From the NCBI RefSeq assembly GCF_001642475.1, contig NW_019173956.1, forward strand, positions 1 to 64,000: DNA of 64,000 nt, read 5' to 3'. Source of the stretch: Fonsecaea monophora. Lineage: Eukaryota > Ascomycota > Eurotiomycetes > Chaetothyriales > Herpotrichiellaceae. Within the stretch, counting starts at the first letter, position 1; each line of letters opens with the position of its first letter. Both the position numbers and the translations under genes were made by a program. Positions 30,379 through 42,276 of this stretch are shown one piece after another. The notes beneath the pieces are model-generated. The model did no database searches, was not told where the DNA came from, and worked only from the letters and a program-made list of their open reading frames with translations.

Positions 30379-32310
30379 ATGACCCCCAACCTGCAATTGA
30401 GCCCGCAACTCGACCATTTCAGCATGATAAGCAAAGGTTCCATCCGCATTGGAAATGTTTCCGGTGCAACGGGCGACATGCCCACTGCCATGGCTAGAAT
30501 GGTGGCCGAAAACAACATCGACGTGATTACGGGGGATTGGCTGTCCGAGATGAACATTGCCTGGAACGCTATTGCTAAGAAGGACAACCGGGAACTGGGC
30601 TACGAAGTCGGATTCTTCATGCAACTCGAGGAGTGTATCGACGATATCGTTGCGAAGGGAATCAAGGTTGTCACCAATGCCGGAGCTTTGAACACTCAAT
30701 CCCTCACGAAGAAAGTACGCGAGCTGCTCCGATCGAAGGGACATGATCAGATCACCGTGGCTGCAGTGCTCGGCGACGACATTTCGAATTTGATCCACGA
30801 CCCGGAGCGGCGGAAAGACCTCCATTTTCCTCACTTGGATCATGCGGAGCGGACATTGGACGATTGGAATCTAGAGCCCTTTTGTGGAAACGCATATATC
30901 GGATGTCGAGGCATAGTAGAGGCTCTCAAGGCTGGCGCAAGTATCGTGATATGTGGACGGTGTACGGACGCATCGCCAGTCATGGGTGCTGCCGCGTGGC
31001 ACTTTGGCTGGGATCTGGAAGGTCAGTACGACGAGCTGGCGGGGGCACTGCTGGCCGGCCACTTGATCGAATGTGGCGCCTACGTTGTGGGTGCCAATTT
31101 CTCCGGGTTCAAGGAGTTTCTGGACGACCTCGTTGACGTGGCATTTCCCATTGCCGAGATTGATGCTCGAGGTGGATGTATCATCACGAAGACATCGACA
31201 GGAGGTGGCCATGTCACGACCGAGACTGTCAAGGCGCAGACGTTGTATGAATTGCAAGGCCACCTCTACCTCAACCCTGATGTTGTGGCGGATCTCTCAA
31301 ATATTCAGATTGAGGCAGAGGAGGGCTCGGAGGATCGAGTCCGGGTCATAGGTATTGTCGGCCTTCCACCGCCGGCGACCACCAAAGCAATGTTCGCTGC
31401 ACCAGGTGGATACCAGGCCGAGGCGACCTTCTTCATCAATGGACTCGACGTTGATGCGAAGGCGCAAATGATGAAGCAGCAGCTGAACCACGTATTCCAG
31501 AACCACAGATTCAGCAAGCTGAGCATTGAGCTGTATGGATCCGAGGTAGAAAACCCCGAGAGCCAGCAGGCTGGGACTCTTCAGTTGCGAGTCTTTGCAC
31601 AGGCCCGGAGGAAGGAAGACATTGTCGCTCCCCACTTTAAGACTCCGATATACGCGCTGAGGATGCAAAGTTACCCCGGCTACCATATGAACCTGGACTT
31701 CCGGACTATGGATCCAAAGCCCTTCATGGAGATTTTCCCCGCTGTCATTCCACTCTCCATCATCCATCATCAGGTTGATCTGGGAAACGGAAGGCTGCTC
31801 GAGATTCCGACCACGAAGAAGACAGCCGAGTATCCAGCCGTGAGGCCATCGTACGAGTCGGCCGATCCTATCGACTTGGCTTCCCTAGGTCCTACAGCGA
31901 GGGTCCCTTTAGGTAGTATTGTGCACGCAAGGTCAGGTGACAAGGCGGACAATTCAAACATCGGCTTTTTCGTCCGCCACGAGGACGAATACCCCTGGCT
32001 GAAAACACTCCTGACTGTGAAGAAGCTCAAGGAGCTGTTTGGAAAAGACTGGTTCAAATGCGATCCTTCTCGACGAGTCGAGCGAGTTGAATTCCCCAAA
32101 ATCCTTGCTGTCCATTTGTAAGTACCACCATGTCATCCCTCACCTCCGTATTTCAGGCGTTGACGCACTTTCAGTCGTGTTCTGGACAACCTCTCCGGTG
32201 GCATCGCCTCTTCGGATCGCATCGATGGACTTGGTAAAGGCATTGGCGAATACTTGAGGAGTAGGCATGTCGATATCCCGTTACAGTTTCTCAACCGAGG
32301 CCGAATATAA
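30379..32310 (+). CDS. AtuA/DUF1446 family protein (acyclic terpene utilisation type)
   Basis: Two exons, 30379-32117 and 32175-32310 (57-nt intron, GTAAGT donor), give 624 aa. The second exon supplies the conserved end VLDNLSGGIASSDRIDGLGKG ... FLNRGRI; without it the protein stops early. The N-terminal AtuA domain (about 18-480) opens IRIGNVSGATGDMPTAMARMV and contains TNAGALNTQSL and CGRCTDASPVMGAAAWHFGW. A C-terminal ferredoxin-like domain follows, with VHARSGDKADNSNIGFFVRH. In Pseudomonas, atuA lies in the citronellol/geraniol degradation cluster but its reaction is unknown, and fungal members are mostly undescribed. Here it sits next to ADH and its 3' end is 38 bp from the regulator gene. 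I see no acyl-CoA carboxylase or enoyl-CoA hydratase nearby. Confidence 0.93.
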
Positions 32311-32348
32311 GGGTGCACGTGTGTGGACACAGCAACGCTTCCTCTCGG

Positions 32349-34508
32349 TCAGTGACCCACTCCGCCCATGCTGTGATCGAGCGTCTGTATCTCAAACAGC
32401 CAATCTTGACTGGCTTGTATCATGGAAACGTTGGCAAAGTCGTAGCCATTATAAAGATCCTGCAAGTCATTGAAACAATCCTGATAACTGAAATCCATGC
32501 CATTCAAGGCCGTAGATGAGAACAAGTGCTGTCCCAATGTGGGAGTCATTTCAGTCTGCGACATATTTCGAGGTTGCTCCTGATGCAGCACGCCCTGAAG
32601 AGGCATACCGCTGTTGAGGGCGCTTCGTGTCTGGCTCTGAAATTCAACCACATCGGTCAACAGCGCGTCACTGAGTCTCCCAAACACCTGATGAGCATTG
32701 CGGGCTGTAGACCACCGCTCAGAGACAGCGACGAGGACATTGGAGCAGTCACGCGTAGTGTTGACTATCTGAGTAATGCTTGGATCGGTGGACAAACCGG
32801 TCGCCCTTGGTGTTGAGGGACCGACACCATTCGTAAGGTCGCGCCGGCGAAGTCGCAAATGCGACCGGATGGCGTAGATATAGGAGAGACCTGCGATGAA
32901 AACGGAGTGAAGGGTGATCGGAGAGTAGTTGATGCGACGCGACTTGTGAAGATATGCATAGATACCAATGGCTTTCTGCGCCGCCTCTAGGATTCGTTGA
33001 AGGCTATCGCCGTGTTGGGGGGGCTCGTGGATAGATGGCGAAGGTCGGTACAACATCAAGATTCCATTCAGGTACAGCAGATCATACCATTCCCGAGTCC
33101 TGAAGCTGGAGCGATCCGACTCGCTCAGAGAGCCTCCGAGAGGCAACGTCTCGGTGTCAGATCGCCAAGATTCCAGCTCCTCAAACAGCATTCTCTGCCG
33201 GTCTTCGTAGTCGATTGAGGAGGTCGGTCGGGACCGGATAGCGTTGTGCAAAGAGCTGAGGATCTTCCCGCAGATGATACGGTAGCGCACAATCTGCAGG
33301 AAGATCGCTGTTCGGAGTTGCCAAGGAGGACTCCCCACGGGCTCTGTGGGTGACAGACTGTTGTCTGGGCTGAGAACAATGTTGGCTTCGGCACGTGGCA
33401 GTTCAGTGTCAAAGTCGTCCAAGTGGATTGCTAGCGGCCGTCCTAGGGTGATGCTCGTTATTCTATCCATTGCCAACGTGCACCAGAAACATCTCCTCCG
33501 CACCTCTGAGTCGTCAAAGGCGTTCTCTTCGAGGTCGGAAGTACCTAGGGCTGGTGAACAGTAGACGGACTCTCGGTGCAGACCTAGCTCGAAGCACATC
33601 CTTGCTGCCGTGCCCACTAGATGCCACAAGCTCGCCGAGGAATCGTAAAGACCACTCCCAATTCGATATTGGCACATTAGAAGGACAGCTTGCAGGGCGA
33701 CACTTCCACCCTTGCCGAGAACGGGAGCGAGCCGACTCATGGCGCGGTCATGGTGTGTCTCTGCATCTGGCATAACTTGCCAGTCAAACTTTGAGACCTG
33801 AGCTGTGGCGATGGCGAGGACCATGTCGAGGGTAAATGCTTCGACGTGGTGAGCCCGATAAAAAGAGATATCACTATAGATGGATTCCAAGCTGTTGATT
33901 AGTGTTTTGGGGTGAAGGAATGGATAGCACAGATGATCATGGGCCAAATACGCCCTCACCAAACTCCGGGCGAGATTTTCCGGAGGCAGCGCTCCGATGT
34001 CTGGAGTGACCGTTTCACCGCGCGCAGCCGACCCAAAAGTGCGAGCTGCATTGTAATCGTCGTCGTCCTGGGCGTTCCGGCCTCTGGTACGGCCGTCGAC
34101 TTGGAGGAGGCTCGCAAGGAGCAGCCCGCTGGTTGGTCCCAAGTATTGTCGTTCGCCACCCACACCGAGGCTGAGGGACGAGACTTGGCTCGTCACCTCG
34201 TTGTTGTTTGTCATCGTTTGCGTCCGGCCGGAAGTCGAATGCACAGCGGTAGAGGGACTGCCGACGCTCGCAAGTCGTTGAGCTTCTCGTAGTTGGCTGG
34301 TCAAGGCTTCATTTTTAGCCTCCATTTGCCGAAGACGTCTCTCGAGCTTTTCCATGTCCTGGCGTCGTATGGCAGGGTCTTTGGCGCTGTAGGTACACTG
34401 AGTCCCTCCTTTGGCACACGAGGTGCACGCGGGCCTCAGCCGATCACATTTGGATTTTCTCTTGTGGCAGCGATCGCATGCGGCCGGCTTGGAACTGTCA
34501 TCGGACAT
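32349..34508 (-). CDS. Zn2Cys6 transcription factor with fungal-specific MHR domain
   Basis: An intronless frame of 719 aa from an ATG. The binuclear cluster is complete: Cys 11, 14, 21, 28, 31 and 38 in ACDRCHKRKSKCDRLRP... A leucine-rich coiled coil follows directly (DMEKLERRLRQMEAKNEAL), so it should bind DNA as a dimer to paired CGG triplets. The middle-homology region runs from about residue 190 (CYPFLHPKTLINSLE) to about 450, with RRRCFWCTLAMDRITSITLGRP as its typical core. The C-terminus ends near a Gln/Ser-rich activation-like segment. Its tail-to-tail position 38 bp from the AtuA gene and its place at the end of the cluster make it the likely pathway-specific regulator, by inference. 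Confidence 0.95.
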   Translation of the reverse strand: MSDDSSKPAACDRCHKRKSKCDRLRPACTSCAKGGTQCTYSAKDPAIRRQDMEKLERRLRQMEAKNEALTSQLREAQRLASVGSPSTAVHSTSGRTQTMTNNNEVTSQVSSLSLGVGGERQYLGPTSGLLLASLLQVDGRTRGRNAQDDDDYNAARTFGSAARGETVTPDIGALPPENLARSLVRAYLAHDHLCYPFLHPKTLINSLESIYSDISFYRAHHVEAFTLDMVLAIATAQVSKFDWQVMPDAETHHDRAMSRLAPVLGKGGSVALQAVLLMCQYRIGSGLYDSSASLWHLVGTAARMCFELGLHRESVYCSPALGTSDLEENAFDDSEVRRRCFWCTLAMDRITSITLGRPLAIHLDDFDTELPRAEANIVLSPDNSLSPTEPVGSPPWQLRTAIFLQIVRYRIICGKILSSLHNAIRSRPTSSIDYEDRQRMLFEELESWRSDTETLPLGGSLSESDRSSFRTREWYDLLYLNGILMLYRPSPSIHEPPQHGDSLQRILEAAQKAIGIYAYLHKSRRINYSPITLHSVFIAGLSYIYAIRSHLRLRRRDLTNGVGPSTPRATGLSTDPSITQIVNTTRDCSNVLVAVSERWSTARNAHQVFGRLSDALLTDVVEFQSQTRSALNSGMPLQGVLHQEQPRNMSQTEMTPTLGQHLFSSTALNGMDFSYQDCFNDLQDLYNGYDFANVSMIQASQDWLFEIQTLDHSMGGVGH

Positions 34509-35464
34509 CTTGAGACCAGGTCTATGTCTCTGCTACGATCAGCCCTTCCAAGAGTGCCCTAGGAGCAGGACGCTGTTTGAGAGGAAGTAGCACACCGTGA
34601 AGCACTCTTTAGAGGGCAATATCGACGGAGACGTATTGCGCCAAACACGGAGAATGCCAATGTCCATCTATGGAGACGGACAATTGGGGTTAAGGGCGGA
34701 GGGAGGCCGCTATTTCCCTACCACGAACTGCAAGTCTGGGGGGAGTGATCTCACGTGCCTTCGCGGATAGGTGACCCGGGGGGGGGGGGGGGGGTGGGCG
34801 TGTTAAAGCGGCGCGGCCGGTGAGGGGCGAGGTGAGCTCGCCAAGAGGCTGGTGGCGATTCGTGACCAACCGGAGCATGTCGGCTGGTGCTTCCTAGACG
34901 GGACATCGTGTTCCTGGAAGGGCACCATACCATAACCACGACGGGTTTCCCGCATCTCTTTCACACAGTGCGGATCTATCCATAGACTGCCTGTTATGTG
35001 TGACGGCATCCTTGATGATCCGGGACTGGATGACAAACATGCCATGTCCAGGGCCACGTTTTCTAGAACAAATGTTGACGTTGACTCAAAATGTATTCTC
35101 GCTATCATCACTCGTACCTTTGAGGAAACCCTCCGGCCAGACCGGGTATCAGTCGAAACATTCTTTCTTCGCTTGCTCCTTGAGATACGCATCGAGAGTT
35201 CCCTTTAACTGCCATCCTTAATGTCATCTTGTATGAGAAAAGCTGTCCTCGACTCGTCGCTACTATGAGCTCTGCACAATGTCGCCCAGATCCACCTGCA
35301 TTTCTTTTCTTCTCTTCCCATCTTCTTTATTCATCTGCACTCATCGGCTGCCCACTCATCTTGAGACACCCCACCATGGTTCCAGGTGACGTTGCCTGGA
35401 CATGATGGATTCGTTCAGCATCCATCCTCTGCTGCCCTAGATTGCACTGGGCAATCAGCGTCTA
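34509..35464. other. Intergenic region, TF promoter and HFM1 3' flank
   Basis: This 0.96-kb gap is next to the transcription factor start and contains a 17-G homopolymer. Open frames on both strands overlap the G/C-rich tract and encode only simple Pro/Gly sequence. Confidence 0.5.
34778..34794. repeat. G17 homopolymer
   Basis: Seventeen consecutive G, followed by TGGG. It lies about 270 bp upstream of the transcription-factor start codon. Confidence 0.9.
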
Positions 35465-38400
35465 CTAAACAAGCTCCACGTACTCGTGGAACTCATCATA
35501 TATCCACTGATCAATTCCTTCCCACTTTTTCTTCTGGTCTTCTTCGTAGAGTCTCTTTTCTCGCTGAAAGTCGGATTCTTTGCATGAAGTCTCCGCAAGA
35601 CCATTTTCAGCGTCTACTGGTACGTCCATGAGCTCGATGCCTACCGGGGTTTTCACCACTGATTCAACCGGCGTATCTGCAAACGAGGTAATATCCTCGT
35701 ATCGAAGACTGTTGGAATCGCCCACTGTTCTAGGATGGTCTGCTGAAGACTCATCAAAATTAGCAGGAGAAAGAAAGAAGTCATCACGGAAGTTCGCCCC
35801 ATTTGCAAGGTCTGGCAACCCTGGAGTTGTAAAGTTGCCCTGGATGGTGCCAGAGGTTTTCTTTTTCTTGACGACATCAGCCATAGCAACATGCTCGAGT
35901 GGTGCATCAAAACACCCAAGGTCAACATCTGAGGTCAAGAAATCCGCGGGTTCGTCCTCTGCTGGGAGCCAGTCCTGGCCACCAAGATCTGTGCCGAAGG
36001 GGTCGGTTTCTGGTACGACCTTAGAGCTATTCCTGGATCGAGAGTCGAGTTCATCAAATACTCCTGGCTCACCAAGAGGGAGAGCGAAAGGGTCATTGCC
36101 GTCTTCGTCGGAAAATAGGTCGAAAAATTCAGTGTTGGTCTTTGCGGTACTCGGGTTGTGTGCCTTTGCTCTTTTACAGTAGCTGTGCTGAGCAGACTGT
36201 AGCAAGTTATCAGAGTTGAATTCGGTATTTTTGGAGTGATGTCCAGTGTCCTCCCGTTCTCGACCCTCTGATAGTTTCGGTCTTTTCGCGGCAGGTTCTT
36301 CGATATGCTTCCTGTCGCTGGATGACAGAATGTCCCCAGGACTTCGGCTTCTGGAACACCGTGCATCCTTGGAAATGCTTGTCCCATTTTGTTCTCGCCT
36401 GTTTTCCAGATCTGGGGTCGCCAAATCTGCCGACTGCGTGCGATATAGGCTGGCTTGCTTGATTTTCGGCTTCATCACCGCAGTGATTTTCTTTTGGACC
36501 TTCTCTTCTTCTTTGAGTTTGGGTTCGAATTTGGGCCTACGTCTAGGCTTTGCCACTCCCTCTTTACAGCATCGGTGTTTGCATTTCTTGTCCCGTTCAT
36601 TGCAATCATGCTGGCAAGTCCAGCGCCCGCTTGGCAGTTGTACAGGCTCTCGAAAGGCAGCAACATCAGAATCTTCTGCGCGTTCTGGATTTGTGTCTCG
36701 ACGTTGCTGCGGAACTTCCTCCCATGACTTGCCCCGCCTCTTCTCCGTTTCTTTGTCGACAAGATCATCGATATCCTCGATCACTTCAATTCTGGCCTCA
36801 CCAACTTCGAGAGCAAGCAGATCTTGGTCGTTGACTCCACCATCGTCGAATTCCTCGTTCCAGCACCTAGATATCCCAACGTGGCCCTCAATCTCTTCTG
36901 GCTGCACATTCCCCTGGGTTCGCGACTTGCGATACACTGAGGTCGGAATATTCGATAGGTTTAGTTGGGCGTACCTGCTGGTACCTGCAATGCTGTCACA
37001 CATTACATGGCAGTTGACATGGCTAGTCGGCCTCGTGAGGTGTAAACTCAAAACCACCTGCTCGTCATTCTCAAGCTTTTTTGGGCTAAACCTCCTAAAG
37101 TCCACAAGAGTTCCATGAGATGTCTCGGCTAAAAAGCAGACAGAGAACATCTTCTTGTCGAAAGTCCGGGGCAACTGCTTGTTCAGAAATCCGAGTTCTG
37201 CTGTCATTGTGATCCTGACACCGTCACCAACTTTAAGTTCTCGAGCGGTCTCCTTAACCGACACTCTCAGGTTGGGAAATGACTCCAGCTTTTGCAGCAG
37301 TTGGTGGCCAAAAGGAGGGTTCTTCCCGAGGACAACTTCGATGCGAGAGGGTTCTGTGTTGAGAAGCGTGTCGATGCTGTTGATCGATGCCGATGCCAAT
37401 TTTCGAACAGCAACTTCACCCAGACCTTCAACCTGTCTTAACTGGCTGGCTGTATTGTCCCAGACGCGTGCCGCAATGCTGCGTCCTAGTTCGAGTGCGT
37501 TACGGGTCGAAATTCCGTCCTCCAAATGAATTTGGCAGTCAATTATACAGCGGATAAGGCGATTTGCGTGAGCAAAGACGGGTATCTTGTCGATTCGGCT
37601 TTGTTGAAGATGTCTCTTATAGTTTTCACCGTCAGGTAACGCTGCGCAACCCAGTTCGGACTGGATTAGCAGCGTGATCTTGTGGGCGGGAAGAGCAATA
37701 TCGACCTTGACTGGGAACTTGATTTCTGGAGCTTTGTTGACTTCTTTGTAAAATGATTTCTCCCCAGCTAACATTCGTACTTCGCGGAATTCTTTTGCTT
37801 GAGCCAAAACCGAGAGCTGTCACGACCGGTCAGTCAAACCCTCACCATGGGAATGCCACGTACGATTTCCGACATCCTCGCCTTGGGAGGTAATTGCATA
37901 AATGACTTCATTGTGTCAAAACGGACGTAATACCTTGCCATTGCCTCACCGAATACTGTTGAGGTCAATCGAGTATTTTGTGCCACGAGCCCCGCGTCCA
38001 GAAGCATCGCGACATCATTCTTGCACAATTGCTCGAGCAATTCATCCCTTGTACTTTCCTTGACCCCTTCTCGAAATTGGTAGTGCGAGGGATTCTTTTC
38101 CAGACGGACGTAAAAAAAGGTGCTCTCCAGCCATTGCTTTGCCGTTGTAACGTCATGCACCGTTCCGAGGACAAGTTCTGCGTTGAGGTGCTCGATAAGA
38201 TTTTGATGAAGACAACTCTCCAACATCTCTTCACCTGAAACCATCTTTTCGTAGTGCGCAACTTTATCCTTCCGAGTAAGGATAACTGCACATGCTGAAG
38301 TTTCGAACTGCGGCCTTCCTGCTCTACCAAGCATCTGCATGACCTCTAGATCTGCATATTCTTTTAAGCCATTGTCAGTCCACACTTTTGTTCCTTTCAG

Positions 38401-40295
38401 AATGACGAGATAGCACGGCAAATTCACGCCCACAGCCAACGTGGAAGTGCTACATATGACGTTGATCTCCCCTTCCAAAAATGCATTCTCGATAATGTGC
38501 CGATCTGCTGCACTCACACCGCCGTGATGGAATGCTACACCTGCGGCGGACGTAGCTATTGAGATATAATTAGCACGTGACAAGTTGTGAAAAGTAGTGC
38601 GATTAGGAGTATACCTTTGAGATCGGGATTCATCAAGCAGAGCTGCTTTCGGGGTCCCTTCCAAAGATGCTGTAGAGGATGTGCAGTTGACCACATCTCC
38701 GCCAACACCTTGGCCGTTGTGACTGAAGCCCGCCGAGTAGAGCAAAAGACCATGACGGGTTTGGCCCGTCCATGCTTTGCAATGATGTCTGGTATCCTGG
38801 TTGATATCAGTATGCATTTCACATTCATAGGACTTTCCTACTGGTTTGTCAACATCGACTCGAAAGCGAAATCATTGCCTTTCGGCTCAAATCCGTAAAC
38901 ATGCTTTTTGAGCTTGACAGGTCGAAAACTCTCTCCGAAGACCTCTCTGCGCGCGGGTAAGTGTTGCGACATCGAGTCTTTTCCTAACCAGATTGCCACG
39001 TCCTCCGAATTTGGCACAGTGGCCGACAATGCCACCACTCTGATATCGGATTTTAGGGACTTCATCCTCGACACGACAGCCTCGAGGGTAGCGCCGCGCT
39101 CATCCTTGAGTATGTGTACCTCATCGACAAGAAAGAGTTTGACAAGCTGCATCAGTTTAGTGTGATCCCTCCATTTTCTAGTCACGCTGTCCCATTTCTC
39201 TGGAGTGGTGATGATAATGTTTGCCTTCTGTGCATGGGCCAAGTCATTATGGTCACTATCACCAGTAAGTTCAGCACATTGCAAACCCAGAGCATCGAAC
39301 TTGTGTTGCCAATCACGATATCTTTCTGAACACAATGATTTGGTAGGGCCCTGGTATACAACTTTGAAATCTCGACCTTTGGATTGTACTACCAGCCTGC
39401 AGATAGCCAGCTCCATGATAGCAGTCTTTCCACTCCCAGTCGGGGCTGACACGACAATGTTGTCATCTGACTGGAAGGTACTTTCGAAACATTTTGACTG
39501 GATAGCGTTGAAAATCTCAAACTTGAATACCGAACGAACTCGGTCTGGTAGTGCTATCGTCGGGACCAACTGAATCCCTTGGATAATAGGCGGTGCTGAG
39601 GTAGGTTTGTGCCCCAGCGATGATCTCTGGCTGGCTCTCGTGTTTTCAGAAGTCATGTTTGAGGAGGTCCCAGCCTCCTCAGGTGAAAAGTCATATGCTC
39701 TCAAGCTGTACATCTTACTTGACAGGGTTTCGTTCGTTCTGTCACGTTGACGGTTCTGGAGGAAAGACACTGTGGGACTGCTGGAAGGGGTGGTGGGCGA
39801 GGAGCTGGACCTTTGGAGGTCGGACTTGTCATGCAAGTCATCTAGATCTGTCATGAGAGCCTAGCTATTGGTTGCCAACTATGTCTCACCTTGTAAAAAT
39901 CTCCTTGTACTGCTGGTCATTAACGGCGTGAGAGGTTTGTGAACAAGAGTAACTCGGGGTACGCTCGGTCCTGTGGCTGGTCCTGGGAGTTGTGAGCTCT
40001 CCTGGAGCAGAGCTCTGTCTGAGTAGGTTTCAGTGTCTTGATGGACAAGGCGACGGGTATCTGACTTACCAAAGTCGTCAAGTGGTCTGTCAAGTTCAGG
40101 AGGCGAGCATGAGTCGAACAGAGCAGCCTCAAGATGGCTGGGTGGGGCAAAATAAGGCGATTGTCGCTGCGTGACACTGTGAGAGGCATTTGGATAGGAT
40201 CCGAATTCAGGAATCCGTGCCGTGCTGGGATCACGGATGGAGGTGGATAGGGCATCTCGTCGACGGCCAGCAGGAAGGCGTCTGACGTTTTCCAT
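35465..40295 (-). CDS. HFM1: Meiotic DNA helicase HFM1/MER3
   Basis: Five exons: 39890-40295, 38842-39847, 38615-38796, 37864-38555 and 35465-37816. The introns are 42, 45, 59 and 47 nt, giving 1545 aa. It is a Ski2-like 3'-5' helicase that promotes ZMM crossovers. Motifs are Walker A APTGSGKTA (Lys276), the box LVDEVHIL (Asp377), SATVPNSED, GVAFHHGGVS, GVNLPCYLVILKG and motif VI QMLGRAGRPQFE. Winged-helix and Sec63 regions follow (RQVEGLGEVAVRKL). Near residue 1170 is the small Cys/His module TCQHDCNERDKKCKHRCC typical of HFM1 proteins, then a long disordered tail. For the last intron I used GTACGT; the nearer GTGAGG donor would leave only 29 nt. The first two acceptor choices are fixed by frame. 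Confidence 0.92.
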
Positions 40296-40750
40296 GACAC
40301 GAATCGAGGCAAGGGTTCCATAAAAAGAGGATGCAACGGATGGAGAGAAGACTTGGGTGGCTGTATGACAGAGGCATCAAAGTGAAAGATATTTTCAAAC
40401 AGACTGGAAGGACGATGCAGGCAGGCGACGTGCAGGTCAAAGTCTCAATGGGCAGGTGCGATGGACAGTCAAACAAGAACACGTGACCGTGCCCCTTTTT
40501 TCTTTCTGTTTTCCTCTCTGCAGGTAGCCTTCCTCCTCCAAACACGTCCTGCAGTGAAGTGATCACTTACTCCTCAGTGCTGAGAGAAGGTGCTGCAAGC
40601 CCCCATCTGCTCGTTGGCACCAGTTTGTCTGGCTAGTATGTCATCGCTGATCGTGTAGCAGCATTCATCCCTCCTCCAAAGGGGGGTATATCCAAAGTCT
40701 ATCCTTTCATATCCAATCATAAGCATCTGATCCAGTGACCGAGTCCCGAA
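40296..40750. promoter_or_regulatory. HFM1 upstream region / transporter 3' flank
   Basis: This 0.45-kb gap is pyrimidine/purine skewed and contains no supported gene. It should hold the HFM1 promoter. Confidence 0.5.
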
Positions 40751-42276
40751 TCAGTCACGATGCTTCGCAAAATAGCCCAGAGGTTCTTTATTCCTCTTTT
40801 TGTGGCTTGGTGAGCCCGGTCTTGAAGTCGCCAGGGCTGTTTCTTCTTGAATCAAAGGGGTTTTGGGGATCTGAATAGACATATCGTTTAATGCCGCAGC
40901 GCCATTGAGCGACATTTTCTCATGCCCATTGACCACAACCGCGGGGCTTTGAGGTAGCCGGGCCTCTTCGGTATTATAGACCCAGGTAGCAATGAGTACT
41001 ATCGAGGCTCCGATCAAGAACTGGAAGTCGTTAGCTGTGGTGAACAGACCAAACAAATCATAATGGCATACATGTCCGGTCATGGCGAAATCAAAGAACA
41101 TGAAGCTCGCCAGGCTGCTAAGGACCATGCTGATGCTAACAGCAAAGTTCTTTGAGATATTGTCGGCATAAAAGATGCAGAACGCCGCAACGATGCCGCC
41201 AAAGGATTGAATGACAATTGATGCAGCCACCACCCAGTTGTAACCCGCGAAAAAGCCATATTTTGCCACTGTTTCGCCATCAAGGAAGACGATTCCGATG
41301 AAGAAGGCCGGAAAAAGGGAATATATCGACAGTTGCACATTTCGAATCCAGAGCGATGTGTTTTTGGGCGATTCCTTGATGACCTTTTCAAAGTAAACTC
41401 CGGCAAGCCCTGAACATATGCAAACACCGAGAACCGCAAACAGTCCCACAGAGGCATCCATCCCGGGAGTGTCCAAGGCGAGCTCGTCTTCTTCTATGCC
41501 CTCGTACGTTGCTGATCTCTTTTTGAGGTGGGAACCAGGTTCTGTCATCCGAAAGTGCTCTCGCAAAGGATTGGACGACCGTGGAAGGTAGATCCTCGTA
41601 TGGTGGCTTGAGGCTAAGGACCCTGACGAGCCGTGAGGAAGGGAGACAATCGCAACTCCCAGCATAAGCAGGATCAAGGACAGCCACTGTCTTCCCGAAA
41701 TCGTCCTCCGCAGAAGCAAGACGCTGAACACGGCGGTCACAAAGATCTTGAATTGGTACGTGACATGGAAGGTCGCGGCGTCCAGATTGGATATTGCAAC
41801 GTATTGCAGGCTGTTCGCCAGCGTGTAAAGCCCGGCCGGAAAGGCCATTTTCCAACTGTCGCCGGTGAAAACGGCGCTACCTAGTATCCCGAGGAGCGAG
41901 GTTGCTGGCATTGATCGGGGGACGGAGAGGGAGACTTCGTAGAGCGATATCGTCAGGCATACAGCCAGTTTCAAGGCTTCAACGAGAAAGACGGCTGTCG
42001 AAGGAAGATAGCGATGTCCGTCGATAGTAGGCATAACCCGGGAATAATGGAGGAGCTGTGCGAGACCAGTCAGGTCAATGTGTACAGGACGCAGAAAGGT
42101 CCCTTCCGACTCACTAAAATGAAGGTGGAAAATTGGACTGTCAACTGTACAAATAATCAGTCAGTCTGTGAATGCATGGAGGATTCATATAGGGCTCCTC
42201 TTACTGTGCCCAAAGACAGACTGCGGAGTGACACTCCCATGAATTTGGACGCGTTGCCGCGCCTTTCCACGCCCAT
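40751..42276 (-). CDS. Nucleotide-sugar transporter (UDP-galactose transporter-like)
   Basis: Three exons: 42205-42276, 42115-42144 (a 30-nt micro-exon) and 40751-42055. The introns are 60 and 59 nt, giving 468 aa. The two small exons restore the first membrane helix, LTVQFSTFIL joined to LLHYSRVMP, before the family signature GHRYLPSTAVFLVEALKL. Further signatures are LQYVAISNLDAATFHVTYQFKI and GLAGVYFEKVIKES. Around ten membrane spans are visible. This is the SLC35A/UDP-galactose transporter type that imports nucleotide sugars into the Golgi lumen in exchange for the monophosphate. The C-terminal 80 residues are cytosolic and poorly conserved. An ATG at 42240 is an alternative start. The large-exon frame alone would lack the first helix. 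Confidence 0.9.

Noticed and set aside
21346..34508. Secondary-metabolite biosynthetic cluster
   Set aside because: No core enzyme (PKS, NRPS, terpene synthase, DMATS) and no P450 are present. Dehydrogenases plus transporter plus AtuA fit catabolism better.
37817..37845. 29-nt intron in HFM1 using GTGAGG
   Set aside because: Too short for fungal splicing. The GTACGT donor 18 nt upstream keeps phase 0 and gives a 47-nt intron like the others in this gene.
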